NCBI GenBank assembly: GCA_030373045.1
Contig: JAUCPW010000003.1
Coordinates: forward strand, 1-64,000
Source of the DNA: Candidatus Fermentibacter sp.
GTDB lineage: Bacteria > Fermentibacterota > Fermentibacteria > Fermentibacterales > Fermentibacteraceae
DNA: 64,000 nucleotides
Direction: 5' to 3'
Both the position numbers and the translations under genes were made by a program. Below, in pieces: positions 44,578 through 52,977 of the stretch (positions are counted from its first letter, which is position 1; each line of letters begins with the position of its first letter). The notes beneath the pieces were generated by a model. That model was given only the letters and a program-made list of their open reading frames with translations. It made no database searches and was not told where the DNA came from.

Positions 44578-45071
44578 CCGATCAACCGCAGAGTCATCTC
44601 GACAAACCGCCGGGAGGGATCTCGATCCGTCAGGAGCGCCTCTCCGCGGAGGAGTACGTCGAGTTCCTCGCCAGGACCGACCTCGGCAGCCAGTACCCGA
44701 TGGAACGTTTCCGGGAGAGGATCGGCAGGCTGGTCCGAAACGCCACGATCAGCCTGGTCGCCCGCAACGGGGCCGGAACCGTCGTCGGGGTCTGCTTCGG
44801 CCTGACCGATTTCGCCTACTGGCTATTGGTGACCGATCTAGGGATCGACAGGGGCTGCACCGGGAAGGGCATCGGCGGCGAGCTGATGCGCCTGGCCAGG
44901 GAGGCCGCGGGCGGCTCGAGGGATATCGTCGTGTTCGCCTATGCCAACGAGGAAGCCGTCGGCTTCTATGAGAAGATCGGCATGAAGCGGTCCGCCGACA
45001 TGATGGAGCTGACCGGCGTCGACTGGACCAGCTTCACGGTAGGGCGGGATCCGGAGCAGGATGGGAGTTGA
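44574..45071 (+). CDS. GNAT-family N-acetyltransferase
   Basis: 165 residues. The acetyl-CoA motif A is IDRGCTGKGIGGELMRLAREAA, and motif B ends with FAYANEEAVGFYEKIGMKRSADMMEL. Substrate unknown. GTG start inside the previous stop codon; its end overlaps the Fe-S protein gene by 11 nt. Confidence 0.85.
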   Translation: MTDQPQSHLDKPPGGISIRQERLSAEEYVEFLARTDLGSQYPMERFRERIGRLVRNATISLVARNGAGTVVGVCFGLTDFAYWLLVTDLGIDRGCTGKGIGGELMRLAREAAGGSRDIVVFAYANEEAVGFYEKIGMKRSADMMELTGVDWTSFTVGRDPEQDGS

Positions 45072-45768
45072 GACGGGCATGACCGCCGATGAGATGAAGG
45101 CCGTCGCCATCGAGCTAGGGGCCGATCTCTGCGGGATCGCCTCCGCAGAAAGGTTCTCGGGGGCGCCGTCCGGCTTCCACCCCCGCGACATTTCGCCCGA
45201 ATGCCGGTCGGTGCTGGTGTTCGCCAGGAGACAGCCCGCCGGTTCGATGTCCGCCTCGAGCTGCATACCCTACACCTATGTCAACCGCCTGGTCACGGAG
45301 GAGGTGGATCGCCTCACCCTCGGCCTGTCGCGCAGGCTCGAGCTGGCCGGAGTGCCGAACGTGCCCGTCCCGTCGGACGACCCTTCCGAGTACTGGGAGC
45401 CTGAAAGGTCATATGCCCGCGGCATCCTGTCGCTCCGCCACGCCGGCCACCTCGCGGGGCTGGGCTTCCTGGGCCGTAACACTCTCCTCGTCAACGACAG
45501 GCTGGGCAGCATGATCCAGCTCGGAGCGCTCCTGCTCGGCGTGGATGTCGCGCAGGATCCGATCGCGACCTACGAGTCCTGCAGGGAGGGCTGCCGGCGC
45601 TGCATCGCGGCATGCCCCACTTCAGCCCTCGACGGCACTACTGTCGATCAGCAGAGATGCAGGCCTGTCTCCAACTCCAGGAGCGAGAGGGGATTCGTCC
45701 TGAAGAAGTGCTGGGAGTGCCGAAGGGTGTGTCCGAACCACGCCGGCATCCCGGGAGATCCACGGTAG
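45061..45768 (+). CDS. QueG-like 4Fe-4S protein
   Basis: 235 residues of the epoxyqueuosine reductase QueG-like family. Two cluster motifs are present: CxxxCxxCxxxC at 174-185 (CREGCRRCIAACP) and Cys217, 220 and 224 (KKCWECRRVCPN), with Cys200 nearby. The usual N-terminal cobalamin-binding domain is present (ELGADLCGIAS, HAGHLAGLGFLGRNTLL). Shorter than QueG (about 370), lacking the C-terminal HEAT repeats, so a paralogue rather than the tRNA enzyme is likely; queH elsewhere in the window performs that reaction. ATG 45079 is an alternative start. Confidence 0.78.
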   Translation: MGVETGMTADEMKAVAIELGADLCGIASAERFSGAPSGFHPRDISPECRSVLVFARRQPAGSMSASSCIPYTYVNRLVTEEVDRLTLGLSRRLELAGVPNVPVPSDDPSEYWEPERSYARGILSLRHAGHLAGLGFLGRNTLLVNDRLGSMIQLGALLLGVDVAQDPIATYESCREGCRRCIAACPTSALDGTTVDQQRCRPVSNSRSERGFVLKKCWECRRVCPNHAGIPGDPR

Positions 45769-45778
45769 CCGAACCCGG

Positions 45779-46441
45779 TCAGGGCTGGAAGCTCGAGAAA
45801 GCGGTATCCCTGAGCTCCGCCAGCCGCGCTTCCAGTTCCTCCGAAACAGCCGGTCTGCATCCCGTGATGAATTCGACCAGGGCCAGGATGATCCCCTGCC
45901 TGCCTGAAGGCGAGACGGCCTCCACCTGCTCGGGCATGAGCCCCGCCGACATCACGGCCAGCACTGCAGCGCCCAGACGCAGCCTCAGATCTGCCTCGGG
46001 AGCGCCCGAGGGCGACAGCAGCACGGTTGCCTCATCGAGGAACGACGAGAGGTGCCCGCCGAGTTCCACCCGGCTTTCCTCCATGACGCCGCTCTCGAAC
46101 ATGTGGGCGCGGACCACGCCAGGGTTGCGCTCGATCCCCTCGAGCATAATGGAAAGGGCTGCATAGAGCCTCGATGGGGCATCCAGGCTCCTGTCCTCGA
46201 GCACCTCGATCCAGTCTGCGAAACCGTGCGACAGCGTCAGCGAGAGAACCTGCCGCACCAGTTCGTCCTTGGACCCGAAGTAGTAGTTGACAGCGGCAGT
46301 GTTCACGCCGGCCTCGGCAGCGATTCGCCGGGTCGTGATCCCCCTTGCGCCATCCTTCTCCAGGATCCCGATGGCTGCGAAGATGATCCTCTCTCTTGCC
46401 CCGGTCTTCTCGTCCAATCCGTCCCCGATCGCTTGAATCAT
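45779..46441 (-). CDS. TetR/AcrR-family transcription regulator
   Basis: 220 residues. The N-terminal helix-turn-helix ITTRRIAAEAGVNTAAVNYYFGSKDELV is the TetR signature; the C-terminal domain is helical and binds an unknown ligand. Divergent from the pentapeptide-repeat gene, so the 130-base gap between them is a likely operator region. It lies on the strand opposite to its neighbours. Confidence 0.9.
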   Translation of the reverse strand: MIQAIGDGLDEKTGARERIIFAAIGILEKDGARGITTRRIAAEAGVNTAAVNYYFGSKDELVRQVLSLTLSHGFADWIEVLEDRSLDAPSRLYAALSIMLEGIERNPGVVRAHMFESGVMEESRVELGGHLSSFLDEATVLLSPSGAPEADLRLRLGAAVLAVMSAGLMPEQVEAVSPSGRQGIILALVEFITGCRPAVSEELEARLAELRDTAFSSFQP

Positions 46442-46574
46442 CCGCTTGATCCTGCTCTGAATCTAACGTCCTTCGTGCTTCACGGGGGAGTCGGATTCCG
46501 GCCCTCATGGCTTGACACCGCAGAGGCCGCTGGAGATCATGGGCAGCCGCATGCCTGTGGCGGGGGAGGATGCG

Positions 46575-46994
46575 ATGGATCGGAACATCAAGTGCGGGAT
46601 GAGCAGCGTAGAGCATGCCGACATTGTAGGATCGAGATTCACCGACGCGAACATGGAGGGTGCAGAGTTCCACGACGTGAATCTTGCCGGTGCCGATTTC
46701 GACAATGTGAACCTGAGCGGCGCGAGGTTCCACAACGCCAACATGAGCGATATCCGGGTGACGGCCGTGCAGATCGGCGGAGCCTCCTTCGGGTGCATCG
46801 GAACCCCTCCCGACTCGGAGGGACACCAGGCCAGGCAGAGGGCCGTCGTCTTCGAGAACGCGATGCTCTGCGACAGCCTCTTCAGGCGTGTCGACCTGTC
46901 AGGCTCCAGGATCGAGGAATGCGACCTCACCGGCGTGACCATCGACGGCATCCCCGTTGCCGACATGCTGGAAGCATGGAAGGCACGAAGGTAG
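46575..46994 (+). CDS. Pentapeptide-repeat protein
   Basis: 139 residues built of A(D/N)LXX-type repeats (ANMEGAEFHDVNLAGADFDNVNLSGARFHNANMSD), which form a right-handed quadrilateral beta-helix. Such proteins include DNA-mimic gyrase protectors, but most are uncharacterised. GGGGGAGGA precedes ATG 46575. Confidence 0.85.
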   Translation: MDRNIKCGMSSVEHADIVGSRFTDANMEGAEFHDVNLAGADFDNVNLSGARFHNANMSDIRVTAVQIGGASFGCIGTPPDSEGHQARQRAVVFENAMLCDSLFRRVDLSGSRIEECDLTGVTIDGIPVADMLEAWKARR

Positions 46995-47046
46995 CCTGTC
47001 TGCGGTGTCCATCGCGGACAGCCGTGCGGTAGACCGAGGAGGACGA

Positions 47047-47826
47047 TTGCCGGAGTGCGACTGGGTTCTCGAACGGCCGGTCCCGGCCATCACGGACTGT
47101 CATTTCTACCACACCATGGATGTTCCCGGCCACGGGCTCGTGCACGGCGAATGGGACCTTCGCGGCAGGGAGGAGGAGTACCTGGGAGGTGTGGACGTAT
47201 CGGGGAAGCGCGTTCTGGAACTCGGGACCGCCAGCGGTCACATCTGCTTCTGGATGGAGAGGATGGGCGCGGCGGTATCCGCACTCGACCTGTCGGGCGA
47301 CCAGGAGTGGGACATGGTTCCCTACCATGGTCTGGATCTCGGCCGGCGCATCGCAGACCGACAGAGCCACATCGAACGCCTCAACAACGGATTCTGGTTC
47401 GCGCACGCGGCATTCGGATCCAAGGCTAGGGTCCACTACGGTTCCGTCTACGACATGCCCGAAGACGCCGGGCAGTTCGACATAGCCACGATGGGCTCGA
47501 TCCTGCTCCATCTCAGGGATCCCTTTCTGGCCCTCCAGCGTCTGTCCGGCCATGTCGGCGAGACGATAATCGTGACGGACATGCGCCCGGGGCTGAAGTG
47601 CCGTGTGTTCGACCGGATCGGTGGTTTCCTGGGGATCCGGCCGTTGTACTTCCTGCCCGATGCGGGGCGGTGTGAACCGATCGATACCTGGTGGCGGCTC
47701 TCTCCGGGCCTGATCGCCGAGTTCCTCGGGATCGCGGGTTTCCCGGACGTCAGGATCACAAGGCACCGCCAGAAGTTGCAGGATCGCGAGATCGAGATGT
47801 TCACGGTCGTCGGAAGCCGGCGGTGA
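47047..47826 (+). CDS. Class I SAM-dependent methyltransferase
   Basis: 259 residues. Motif I is VLELGTASGHICFWM, with the acidic motif II in AVSALDLSGDQ; post-motifs follow (FDIATMGSILLHLRDP). Substrate unknown; similarity to DUF1698/tRNA- or lipid-type methyltransferases is weak. TTG 47047 was chosen because GAGGAGG sits 4 bases before it; an upstream GTG near 47005 is possible. Its stop precedes the tandem left ends of element copy 2. Confidence 0.78.
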   Translation: MPECDWVLERPVPAITDCHFYHTMDVPGHGLVHGEWDLRGREEEYLGGVDVSGKRVLELGTASGHICFWMERMGAAVSALDLSGDQEWDMVPYHGLDLGRRIADRQSHIERLNNGFWFAHAAFGSKARVHYGSVYDMPEDAGQFDIATMGSILLHLRDPFLALQRLSGHVGETIIVTDMRPGLKCRVFDRIGGFLGIRPLYFLPDAGRCEPIDTWWRLSPGLIAEFLGIAGFPDVRITRHRQKLQDREIEMFTVVGSRR

Positions 47827-47902
47827 GCGGATGAGTCCGCCTTTCCGCAACGGCGGACGGTAGAACGGGAGAACGGAGAACAGGGTCAGGCTACTCAAGA
47901 AC

Positions 47903-48111
47903 GGGGTCAGGCTACTCATGAAATGCCGTCGGGACGGGCGTTGGGTGACTTTGAGCCAGTGCCTTCTTTATCGGGCCTGTTCGTGAACACCGATTTGCAG
48001 GGCCTCTGCGAAGTGCAGTTTTCTTCAGCCGATAACCTGTAAAATGACCATGGCTTCAACATCATGGACCGCATCAGATTGCAGACGCGGTTTCGAGAGT
48101 AGTCTGACCCC
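47903..48111 (+). repeat. 209-bp structured element, copy 2
   Basis: GGGGTCAGGCTACTC at 47903-47917 and GAGTAGTCTGACCCC at 48097-48111; core ATAACCTGTAAAATG at 48032-48046; right arm 82 bases. A second left end (AGGGTCAGGCTACTC) sits 21 bases upstream at 47882-47896. The element ends directly against the GGGGAGGGG ribosome site of the next gene. It accounts for nearly all of the 297-base gap. Confidence 0.85.
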
Positions 48112-48123
48112 GGGGAGGGGCTG

Positions 48124-48714
48124 ATGACCAACAGGCGGATGCTGATGCTGATGGTCGGCGCGACCGTCCTCCTGGCAGCGGCATCCCTGATCCTGGGCCT
48201 CGCCGCCGGGCACCGGATACTCGTCTCGATGGGTTTCGCAAAGTTCGCCTCGGAGCTGGGCTCCATCCCCGGCTCCTCCGGCATCGTCGGGCTGGCGCTC
48301 ACTCCTCTCATGTTCGCGATCGGGGTCGGCCTCACCTGGAAGGGCGCGAGCGAGTCGCGGATGAGGTCGGTCACGCGCGGGACCCTCGCAGGCAGCACCA
48401 TACGCGTTGTGCCGAGGGATCCGGAGGACGGATACCGCATCTACAGCAGGGTTTCCTACTACGTCGACGGGGTGCGGTACGAGACCGAAGGCCCTCACGA
48501 GGACATCCACTCCTCCGGGGCGGAGGCGAGGAGGCGTCTCGAGGATCTGCATCCCGGAGACTCGATCCAGGTCTTCTACAAGCCCGGCGATCCAGGGACC
48601 GTGAATCTCGACTCCCCGCCGGGCCGGACGGCACTAGTCCGGCTCCTCGGGCTGGTCATCACGATGGGCGGCCTGTGGTCGGCATTCATCGGCGGGGTGG
48701 TGCTCTCCGGCTGA
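48124..48714 (+). CDS. DUF3592-family membrane protein
   Basis: 196 residues with an N-terminal membrane span, a second span near 60, a soluble beta domain (YRIYSRVSYYVDGVRYETEG ... GDSIQVFYKPGDPGTVNL) and a C-terminal span. The VxVxYxPxDPxxxxL pattern matches DUF3592. Function unknown. ATG preceded by GGGAGGGG. Confidence 0.8.
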   Translation: MTNRRMLMLMVGATVLLAAASLILGLAAGHRILVSMGFAKFASELGSIPGSSGIVGLALTPLMFAIGVGLTWKGASESRMRSVTRGTLAGSTIRVVPRDPEDGYRIYSRVSYYVDGVRYETEGPHEDIHSSGAEARRRLEDLHPGDSIQVFYKPGDPGTVNLDSPPGRTALVRLLGLVITMGGLWSAFIGGVVLSG

Positions 48715-48749
48715 AGCTGCGGTCTGCGAACGTAAGCGAGGTGGAAGGA

Positions 48750-49052
48750 ATGGACAGGATCGCCTTGAACGTCGAGATCGAGTGCACTCCCGGGTCGAGG
48801 GAACATGTCCTCGATGCCCTGGCATCGCACCGGGAGAGATGTCTGGCAGGGGAGCCCGGAACGCTCCAGTTCGAGATCATGGTCCCTTCCGACGACCCGG
48901 CGAGGATCTACCTCTTCGAGCTGTACAGGGACGACGAGGCGTTGAAGGCCCACGTCGGAGGCGCCAGCATCGCCCGTTACCGCGGGGAGATCGCATCCTG
49001 GGTGAAGGAGACGAGGATCAGCAGGTGTTCCCTCTTCTGCGGGCCGGCGTGA
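48750..49052 (+). CDS. Antibiotic biosynthesis monooxygenase (ABM)-domain protein
   Basis: 100 residues. The pattern GSREHVLDALASHRERCLAGEPGTLQFEIM ... IYLFELYRDDEALKAH is the dimeric alpha/beta barrel of the ABM family, which oxidises small substrates or acts in stress or quinone handling. GGAAGG precedes ATG 48750; it overlaps the next gene by GTGA. Confidence 0.85.
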   Translation: MDRIALNVEIECTPGSREHVLDALASHRERCLAGEPGTLQFEIMVPSDDPARIYLFELYRDDEALKAHVGGASIARYRGEIASWVKETRISRCSLFCGPA

Positions 49053-49813
49053 CCGACCTCACGGTCTGCACGCTCGACCGGAAGCCGGAGTTCAGAGACC
49101 GGATCGACCTGCTCAGCGCCGGATCATGGCCGCGTTTCCTGCTCCACGGCAGCGTCTCCCGCTGGCACCTGCTGTTCGATGCCTTCCCCCGGTATCAGAT
49201 CCTGCTGTTCGACCCGGCCGGCGACCTGATCGCCGCGGGCCATACCGTACCCCTTGCCTGGGACGGCACCCTGTCCGACCTGCCCTCCTCGATCGACGAC
49301 ATCCTGCTCAGGGCCGAAAGCGACGCCGGGTGCGGCAGGAAGCCCGATACCCTCTCCGCTCTCGCGGCGATGGTGGATGCGGGGCATCGCGGTTGCGGCC
49401 TCAGCGGCATCCTGGTGGAGGAGATGAGGGCTCTCGCACGACGTCTGTCGTGCACCGGCCTGATCGCGCCGGTGCGGCCGACGTGGAAGAGCCGCTACCC
49501 GCTGACGCCCTTCGGACGCTATGTCGAGTGGAAGCGGGCCGATGGAACCCCCTTCGACCCCTGGATCCGGGTGCACCGGCGCCTCGGAGCCGAGCCTCTC
49601 TGCATCGCGCCTGACACCCTCACCGTGGAGGGCTCCGTCGACGACTGGGAGGGCTGGACCGGGATGGAGTTCCCCGAGACCGGGCCTTACGTCGTGCCCG
49701 GCGCCCTCCAGCCCGTTTCGATCGACCGCGAGCTAGACCTGGGAAGGTACGAGGACCCGAACCTGTGGATGCTGCATCGCCTGGAACGTGAGCCGGGAAT
49801 CATGCAACCGTGA
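49049..49813 (+). CDS. GNAT-like N-acetyltransferase
   Basis: 254 residues. DAGHRGCGLSGILVEEMRALARRLSCTGLIAPVRPTWK resembles the acetyl-CoA-binding core of a GNAT domain, with a longer N-terminal part. Assignment is moderate. GTG start inside the previous stop codon. Confidence 0.65.
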   Translation: MTDLTVCTLDRKPEFRDRIDLLSAGSWPRFLLHGSVSRWHLLFDAFPRYQILLFDPAGDLIAAGHTVPLAWDGTLSDLPSSIDDILLRAESDAGCGRKPDTLSALAAMVDAGHRGCGLSGILVEEMRALARRLSCTGLIAPVRPTWKSRYPLTPFGRYVEWKRADGTPFDPWIRVHRRLGAEPLCIAPDTLTVEGSVDDWEGWTGMEFPETGPYVVPGALQPVSIDRELDLGRYEDPNLWMLHRLEREPGIMQP

Positions 49814-49871
49814 TGAAGCCGGAGCCCTCCTCCGCGGACGCAAGCCGCGGGTTGAGACCCTGGAGGCTGCG

Positions 49872-50372
49872 ATGGTGTCTGCCGCCGGTTTGGCCGTTCT
49901 GATTCAAGGGCTGATCCTCCAGGGCTCCGTCGGTGCATCTCCCGGATCTGCTGCGCTTACGACCGATGAGCTGATCACATCGATGCTTCAGGCGCTGCCG
50001 GGGGAGAGCGTGCTTTGGAGGGATGCCACTGACTGGATCGGCGAAGTCGACTTCCTCGAGACCGGCTCCCCGGCTGACTCGGGCATGACGGTATCAGAGG
50101 CATTCAGCCCCGACAGTACGTATCGATCCATGGTCATCCGTGACCTGGGGCTGAGCCAGGAGCGGCTGTTCGTCGAAGACTCAGGCACTGGCCGCAGGTT
50201 CGCCCTGGAATGGCCGCAGAGGCTCCCATGGCGCCCGGTGTCGGGGTTAGTCTGGATTTCTGACAGCCTGCTCGTGTTCACTCAATGGTCCCAGCCGGGC
50301 TTCGGGTACTGCTATGCCGTGGATGTTCCGGGGCAGAGGCTCGTGCTCGCACTGGCCCTGTCCGGGGAGTGA
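49872..50372 (+). CDS. Secreted hypothetical protein
   Basis: 166 residues with a hydrophobic N-terminus (AAGLAVLIQGLILQGSVGAS), so likely exported. The remainder is beta-rich (VSGLVWISDSLLVFTQWSQ, YCYAVDVPGQRLVLALAL) with no recognisable domain. GGAGG lies before ATG 49872. Confidence 0.6.
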   Translation: MVSAAGLAVLIQGLILQGSVGASPGSAALTTDELITSMLQALPGESVLWRDATDWIGEVDFLETGSPADSGMTVSEAFSPDSTYRSMVIRDLGLSQERLFVEDSGTGRRFALEWPQRLPWRPVSGLVWISDSLLVFTQWSQPGFGYCYAVDVPGQRLVLALALSGE

Positions 50373-50539
50373 GCGCGGCTTGCCGCATCTTTGCATCGAG
50401 CGCCATCCGCCTAGGGGCAAGCACCGCTTCGGAGGGGAGACGGGGATGTCGCATGCAGGAGTCGGACAGGCCCTACGGTGAGTCGCTTATCCTGCATAAG
50501 TGCAAGCCCTGGCGCATGAACCTCTAGTTCAATGTACCC

Positions 50540-50671
50540 GTCTGAAATGAGTCTGAAACGGGATCCCTATTCTGCCAATCCGCTTCTTGACGCGATTATG
50601 CAGCACCGTGATGTTGAGGCCAACTAGCAGGATGGGAGCGAGTACTGGCAAAAGCAAACTCTGCAGAATCA
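50540..50671 (+). repeat. Repeat family 2, copy A (~132 bp)
   Basis: Begins with two tandem GTCTGAAA-type units (GTCTGAAATGAGTCTGAAAC) then GGATC. By eye about two-thirds of positions match copy B at 57196-57326, with almost no length change. Shared blocks include CTTGAC(G/A)CGATTAT and AAACTC...CTGCA. It lies in a 355-base gap before the glycine-zipper gene; no gene is seen in the rest of the gap, but a small hairpin CTTATCCTGCATAAG is at 50487-50501. Confidence 0.6.
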
Positions 50672-50727
50672 GTGTTCGGCGGACTCGACGGAGAGTCGTT
50701 CGAGCGGCTGATGAAGGAGGCGGGTGA

Positions 50728-50928
50728 ATGGCGGAGAATCCCGGCAAGGTCCCAGCCCCGGGAGAGATGATAGCTCTCGCGGCGGGCATGGGAGTCGCAG
50801 TCGGTGCCGGAATCGGCGTCGCCATGGAGAGCATTGCTCTCGGAGCGGGTATCGGCGCTGCACTAGGGGTGGCCATCGGAGTTGGCCTCGCCCAAAAGCG
50901 CAAAGGCGGCGGAGACGAGGGCAAGTGA
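50728..50928 (+). CDS. Small glycine-zipper protein
   Basis: 66 residues. The middle is a glycine-zipper hydrophobic pattern (GMGVAVGAGIGVAMESIALGAGIGAALGVAIGVGLA), about two short membrane spans, with a Lys/Gly-rich tail. Small glycine-zipper proteins are often outer-membrane or phage-like proteins; no family assigned. AAGGAGG lies upstream of the ATG. Confidence 0.65.
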   Translation: MAENPGKVPAPGEMIALAAGMGVAVGAGIGVAMESIALGAGIGAALGVAIGVGLAQKRKGGGDEGK

Positions 50929-51082
50929 CCGAACGGCGAGCGTGCGATGAACGGAGGCGACCGGGTCACTGAGGGACGCTCTGCTGTCGCAATGTGCCTC
51001 GAGCCCACTGACAACGGCCGAGGGTTGCAGGCGTCATACACTCTGTGGCGTCCCGAACCGCAACCGCGGACCAAGCGCCGCC

Positions 51083-51188
51083 GAACAAGGCGATGAACCT
51101 GCCAAGCGGCGCGGCGCAGGAGCGTGCAGCCGCTTCGCGGCAGCCCGCTACGGTGGTGGACGCCGCTTGCAGGTTATCGCCAGTGTTC
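51083..51188 (+). other. attC-like imperfect hairpin
   Basis: Two arms pair imperfectly: 51083-51111 (GAACAAGGCGATGAACCTGC...) and 51161-51188 (CGCCGCTTGCAGGTTATCGCC...). The left arm has two single extra bases (G in GATGAACC, C in TGCCAAG) that would bulge, as the extrahelical bases of integron attC sites do; the 106-base length is in the attC range. However, the outer boxes fit poorly: GCCGAAC (one base off RYYYAAC) and GTTCCCG (not GTTRRRY). A decayed attC or unrelated hairpin. Confidence 0.4.
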
Positions 51189-51212
51189 CCGAAGCGCTGC
51201 GCGCTTCGGGAA
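51186..51212. other. Perfect 12-bp hairpin
   Basis: TTCCCGAAGCGC (51186-51197) and GCGCTTCGGGAA (51201-51212) with the loop TGC. No T-tract on the + strand; on the reverse strand the stem is preceded by CTTTTT rather than followed by it. It sits at the point where the recognisable part of the DUF3795 gene begins. Confidence 0.6.
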
Positions 51213-51464
51213 AAAGCTGTCAGGGAATGGGCAAAGCTGAACAATGCTCCGATCAGACCGGAACATATCAACTGCACCGGATGTAAATCGCTGGGCGCCA
51301 GGACATACTACTGCGATCAACTGTGTGAAACCAGGAAATGCGCTTTGGATAAGTCCGTCGGTACATGTGCGGACTGCTCCGACTATCCCTGCTCTGTACT
51401 CGACAAGACTCTCCAGATGGCTCCGCAAGCAAAGGCAACGCTCGATGAACTGAAGAAGAAGTAG
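51204..51464 (+). pseudogene. 5'-truncated DUF3795-type gene
   Basis: The recognisable part runs from LREKAVREWAKLNNAPIRPEHINC through GTCADCSDYPCSVLDK to the natural C-terminus. The N-terminal third of the family, with the CGxDCxxCPAY motif, is missing and replaced by unrelated sequence that includes the attC-like hairpin. An open frame continues upstream to a GTG at 51045, but without a ribosome site. This looks like a recombination junction at about 51200. Cysteine pattern: INCTGC, YYCDQLC, RKCA, TCADC, YPC. Region 51465-51794 after it holds no gene that I can support. Confidence 0.7.
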
Positions 51465-51794
51465 AATCGCCGAACCAGACGTTCCGCTGGATCGCGGCCC
51501 TTGCGGGTCTCTGCCGGTGAGTCTCGTGTCGGGCCAGATCAGGTTTTTCTCCGTATCGTTCTAGCAAGTGGAATGGACATCGTCTATGCTGCCAAGCATT
51601 TTGGCAACGCTGAGAGTAAAAAGGCATACACGATTCATCATCTGCGTACGAAATGGCTTATCGAAAGCCTCCGGAACAACGCTGGAATCAGTGAATGGTG
51701 ATCCCCCCGACGAGTTATTGCCGGAATGACGAACTCATGATGAGCTGGTGCAATCTGGTGCCGCCTGACGAGGAACACATTCCTGGAGACAGAC

Positions 51795-52577
51795 GTGGAT
51801 AGGCTGGAGCCGACCTTCGAGGAGTTCCTGGGCGACCTCCGGCGCACCCTCGGCGAAAACCTCGCCGATATCGTGATCCATGGTTCCTACGCCTTGGGCG
51901 ACTTCCGGCCCGGATTCGGCGATCTCGATTACATGGTCGTTACGCACGTCGACCTCGAGGAACGGACCAACGAGCGCATCTTCGCCATGCACGACCGCTA
52001 TCGCAGCGAGAAGCGGATGCTTCTCCACCAGCTCGAGGGAACCTTCTTTCCGGCCCGCATCGCTCAACAGCCCGGGGCGGCGTTCGTCGGCTGCTACATC
52101 GGCACGACACGACGGGGTTGGCGCACGATCACGACCCTTCCCAGCAGCTTCATCGATCTGGCGGTTGCCCGGCGGTATGGTCGACATCTTCTCGAGCCAC
52201 CCGTGCCCATCTACTGTCCCACTGCCGATGAGATCCTGGAGGAGCAGAAGAACGACCAGCGGAAGCTCTTGGCGGCGATGAACCCAGACAGCCGACCGGA
52301 TTTCGGTCTATGGATTTCCGCGATTCACTGGTCAGCGAGGACGATCTACTACCTGGACGCCGCGGAGATCACATCGAAGGGCAAGGCATGCCTACGCTGT
52401 CGCGACAATCCCGGGCTGCATGACTACGCTGAGCTGTTTCGAACGGCCGAGGACCGGCGCTATCCTTACGGAGACGAGCCTCTGGCAAGGCGACAGATCG
52501 AAGGATGCCGGCGACTTCTCGAGCACATCGGGCAAAGACTGGCGCGCGAGCAGGTTCGAGGTAGTGAGGAGCGGTGA
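51795..52577 (+). CDS. Nucleotidyltransferase-domain protein (aminoglycoside adenylyltransferase-like)
   Basis: 260 residues. The Pol-beta nucleotidyltransferase motif is complete: GSYALGD at 30-36 and DLD metal carboxylates Asp43 and Asp45. The C-terminal helical domain resembles AadA/DUF4111 proteins that adenylylate aminoglycosides. Whether it confers resistance is not known. GTG start, GGAG 6 bases upstream. Confidence 0.8.
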   Translation: MDRLEPTFEEFLGDLRRTLGENLADIVIHGSYALGDFRPGFGDLDYMVVTHVDLEERTNERIFAMHDRYRSEKRMLLHQLEGTFFPARIAQQPGAAFVGCYIGTTRRGWRTITTLPSSFIDLAVARRYGRHLLEPPVPIYCPTADEILEEQKNDQRKLLAAMNPDSRPDFGLWISAIHWSARTIYYLDAAEITSKGKACLRCRDNPGLHDYAELFRTAEDRRYPYGDEPLARRQIEGCRRLLEHIGQRLAREQVRGSEER

Positions 52578-52712
52578 GTCGCATGAATCATGTCGCTCGA
52601 GCAAAACACACGACCTTCAAGCCCAGATCAGCGTCGGGCCGATGCTGGGAGACTGCCACTTCCCACGACCGCTGTTCTCGGCACTGCAGATCTTCCAATA
52701 TGAAGAACCCGG

Positions 52713-52934
52713 ATGCCTAGGATCGTCAGAGACCGGTCAGGAATCGCCTTCGACATACAGGGCTGCCCGAACCGATGCCGGCGCTCCTGCAGGACAGAAG
52801 ATCTACTCGACCGAAGCGGATCTGCTGTCGCTGTACAGGGGGAAGCACTGCGAATGAGAATGGAACCGAAGACAACCAGACCCTGCACGGAAACTCGGGG
52901 CCGCGCACCCGTGAGGGGCAGCGCCGGCAGTTGA
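52713..52934 (+). pseudogene. Possible radical SAM gene remnant
   Basis: The start MPRIVRDRSGIAFDIQGCPNRCRR resembles the cluster motif of radical SAM proteins (GCPNRCxxC), but the reading then dissolves into Arg/Ser-rich sequence with no barrel, no ribosome site precedes it, and another frame (ending LYRGKHCE) looks equally protein-like. Probably a decayed fragment. Otherwise the 400-base gap 52578-52977 contains only the MazEF operator candidate. Confidence 0.25.
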
Positions 52935-52944
52935 CGCCCCCCGA

Positions 52945-52965
52945 GGTATGACTGATGGTAATACC
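52945..52965. promoter_or_regulatory. Candidate MazE operator
   Basis: GGTAT (52945-52949) and ATACC (52961-52965) form a short inverted repeat with an 11-base centre, just upstream of the antitoxin ribosome site. Autoregulation by the antitoxin is usual in these modules; the repeat is short. Confidence 0.35.
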
Positions 52966-52977
52966 GGAGGTGAGGCT

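Noticed and set aside
50285-50527. 80-codon + strand open frame after the secreted hypothetical gene
   Set aside because: Overlaps the end of a better-supported gene in another frame, no ribosome site and biased composition.
51465-51794. Possible small gene in the gap before the nucleotidyltransferase
   Set aside because: A 66-codon + frame (51501-51701) exists, but it starts without a ribosome site and resembles no protein; no RNA structure stood out.
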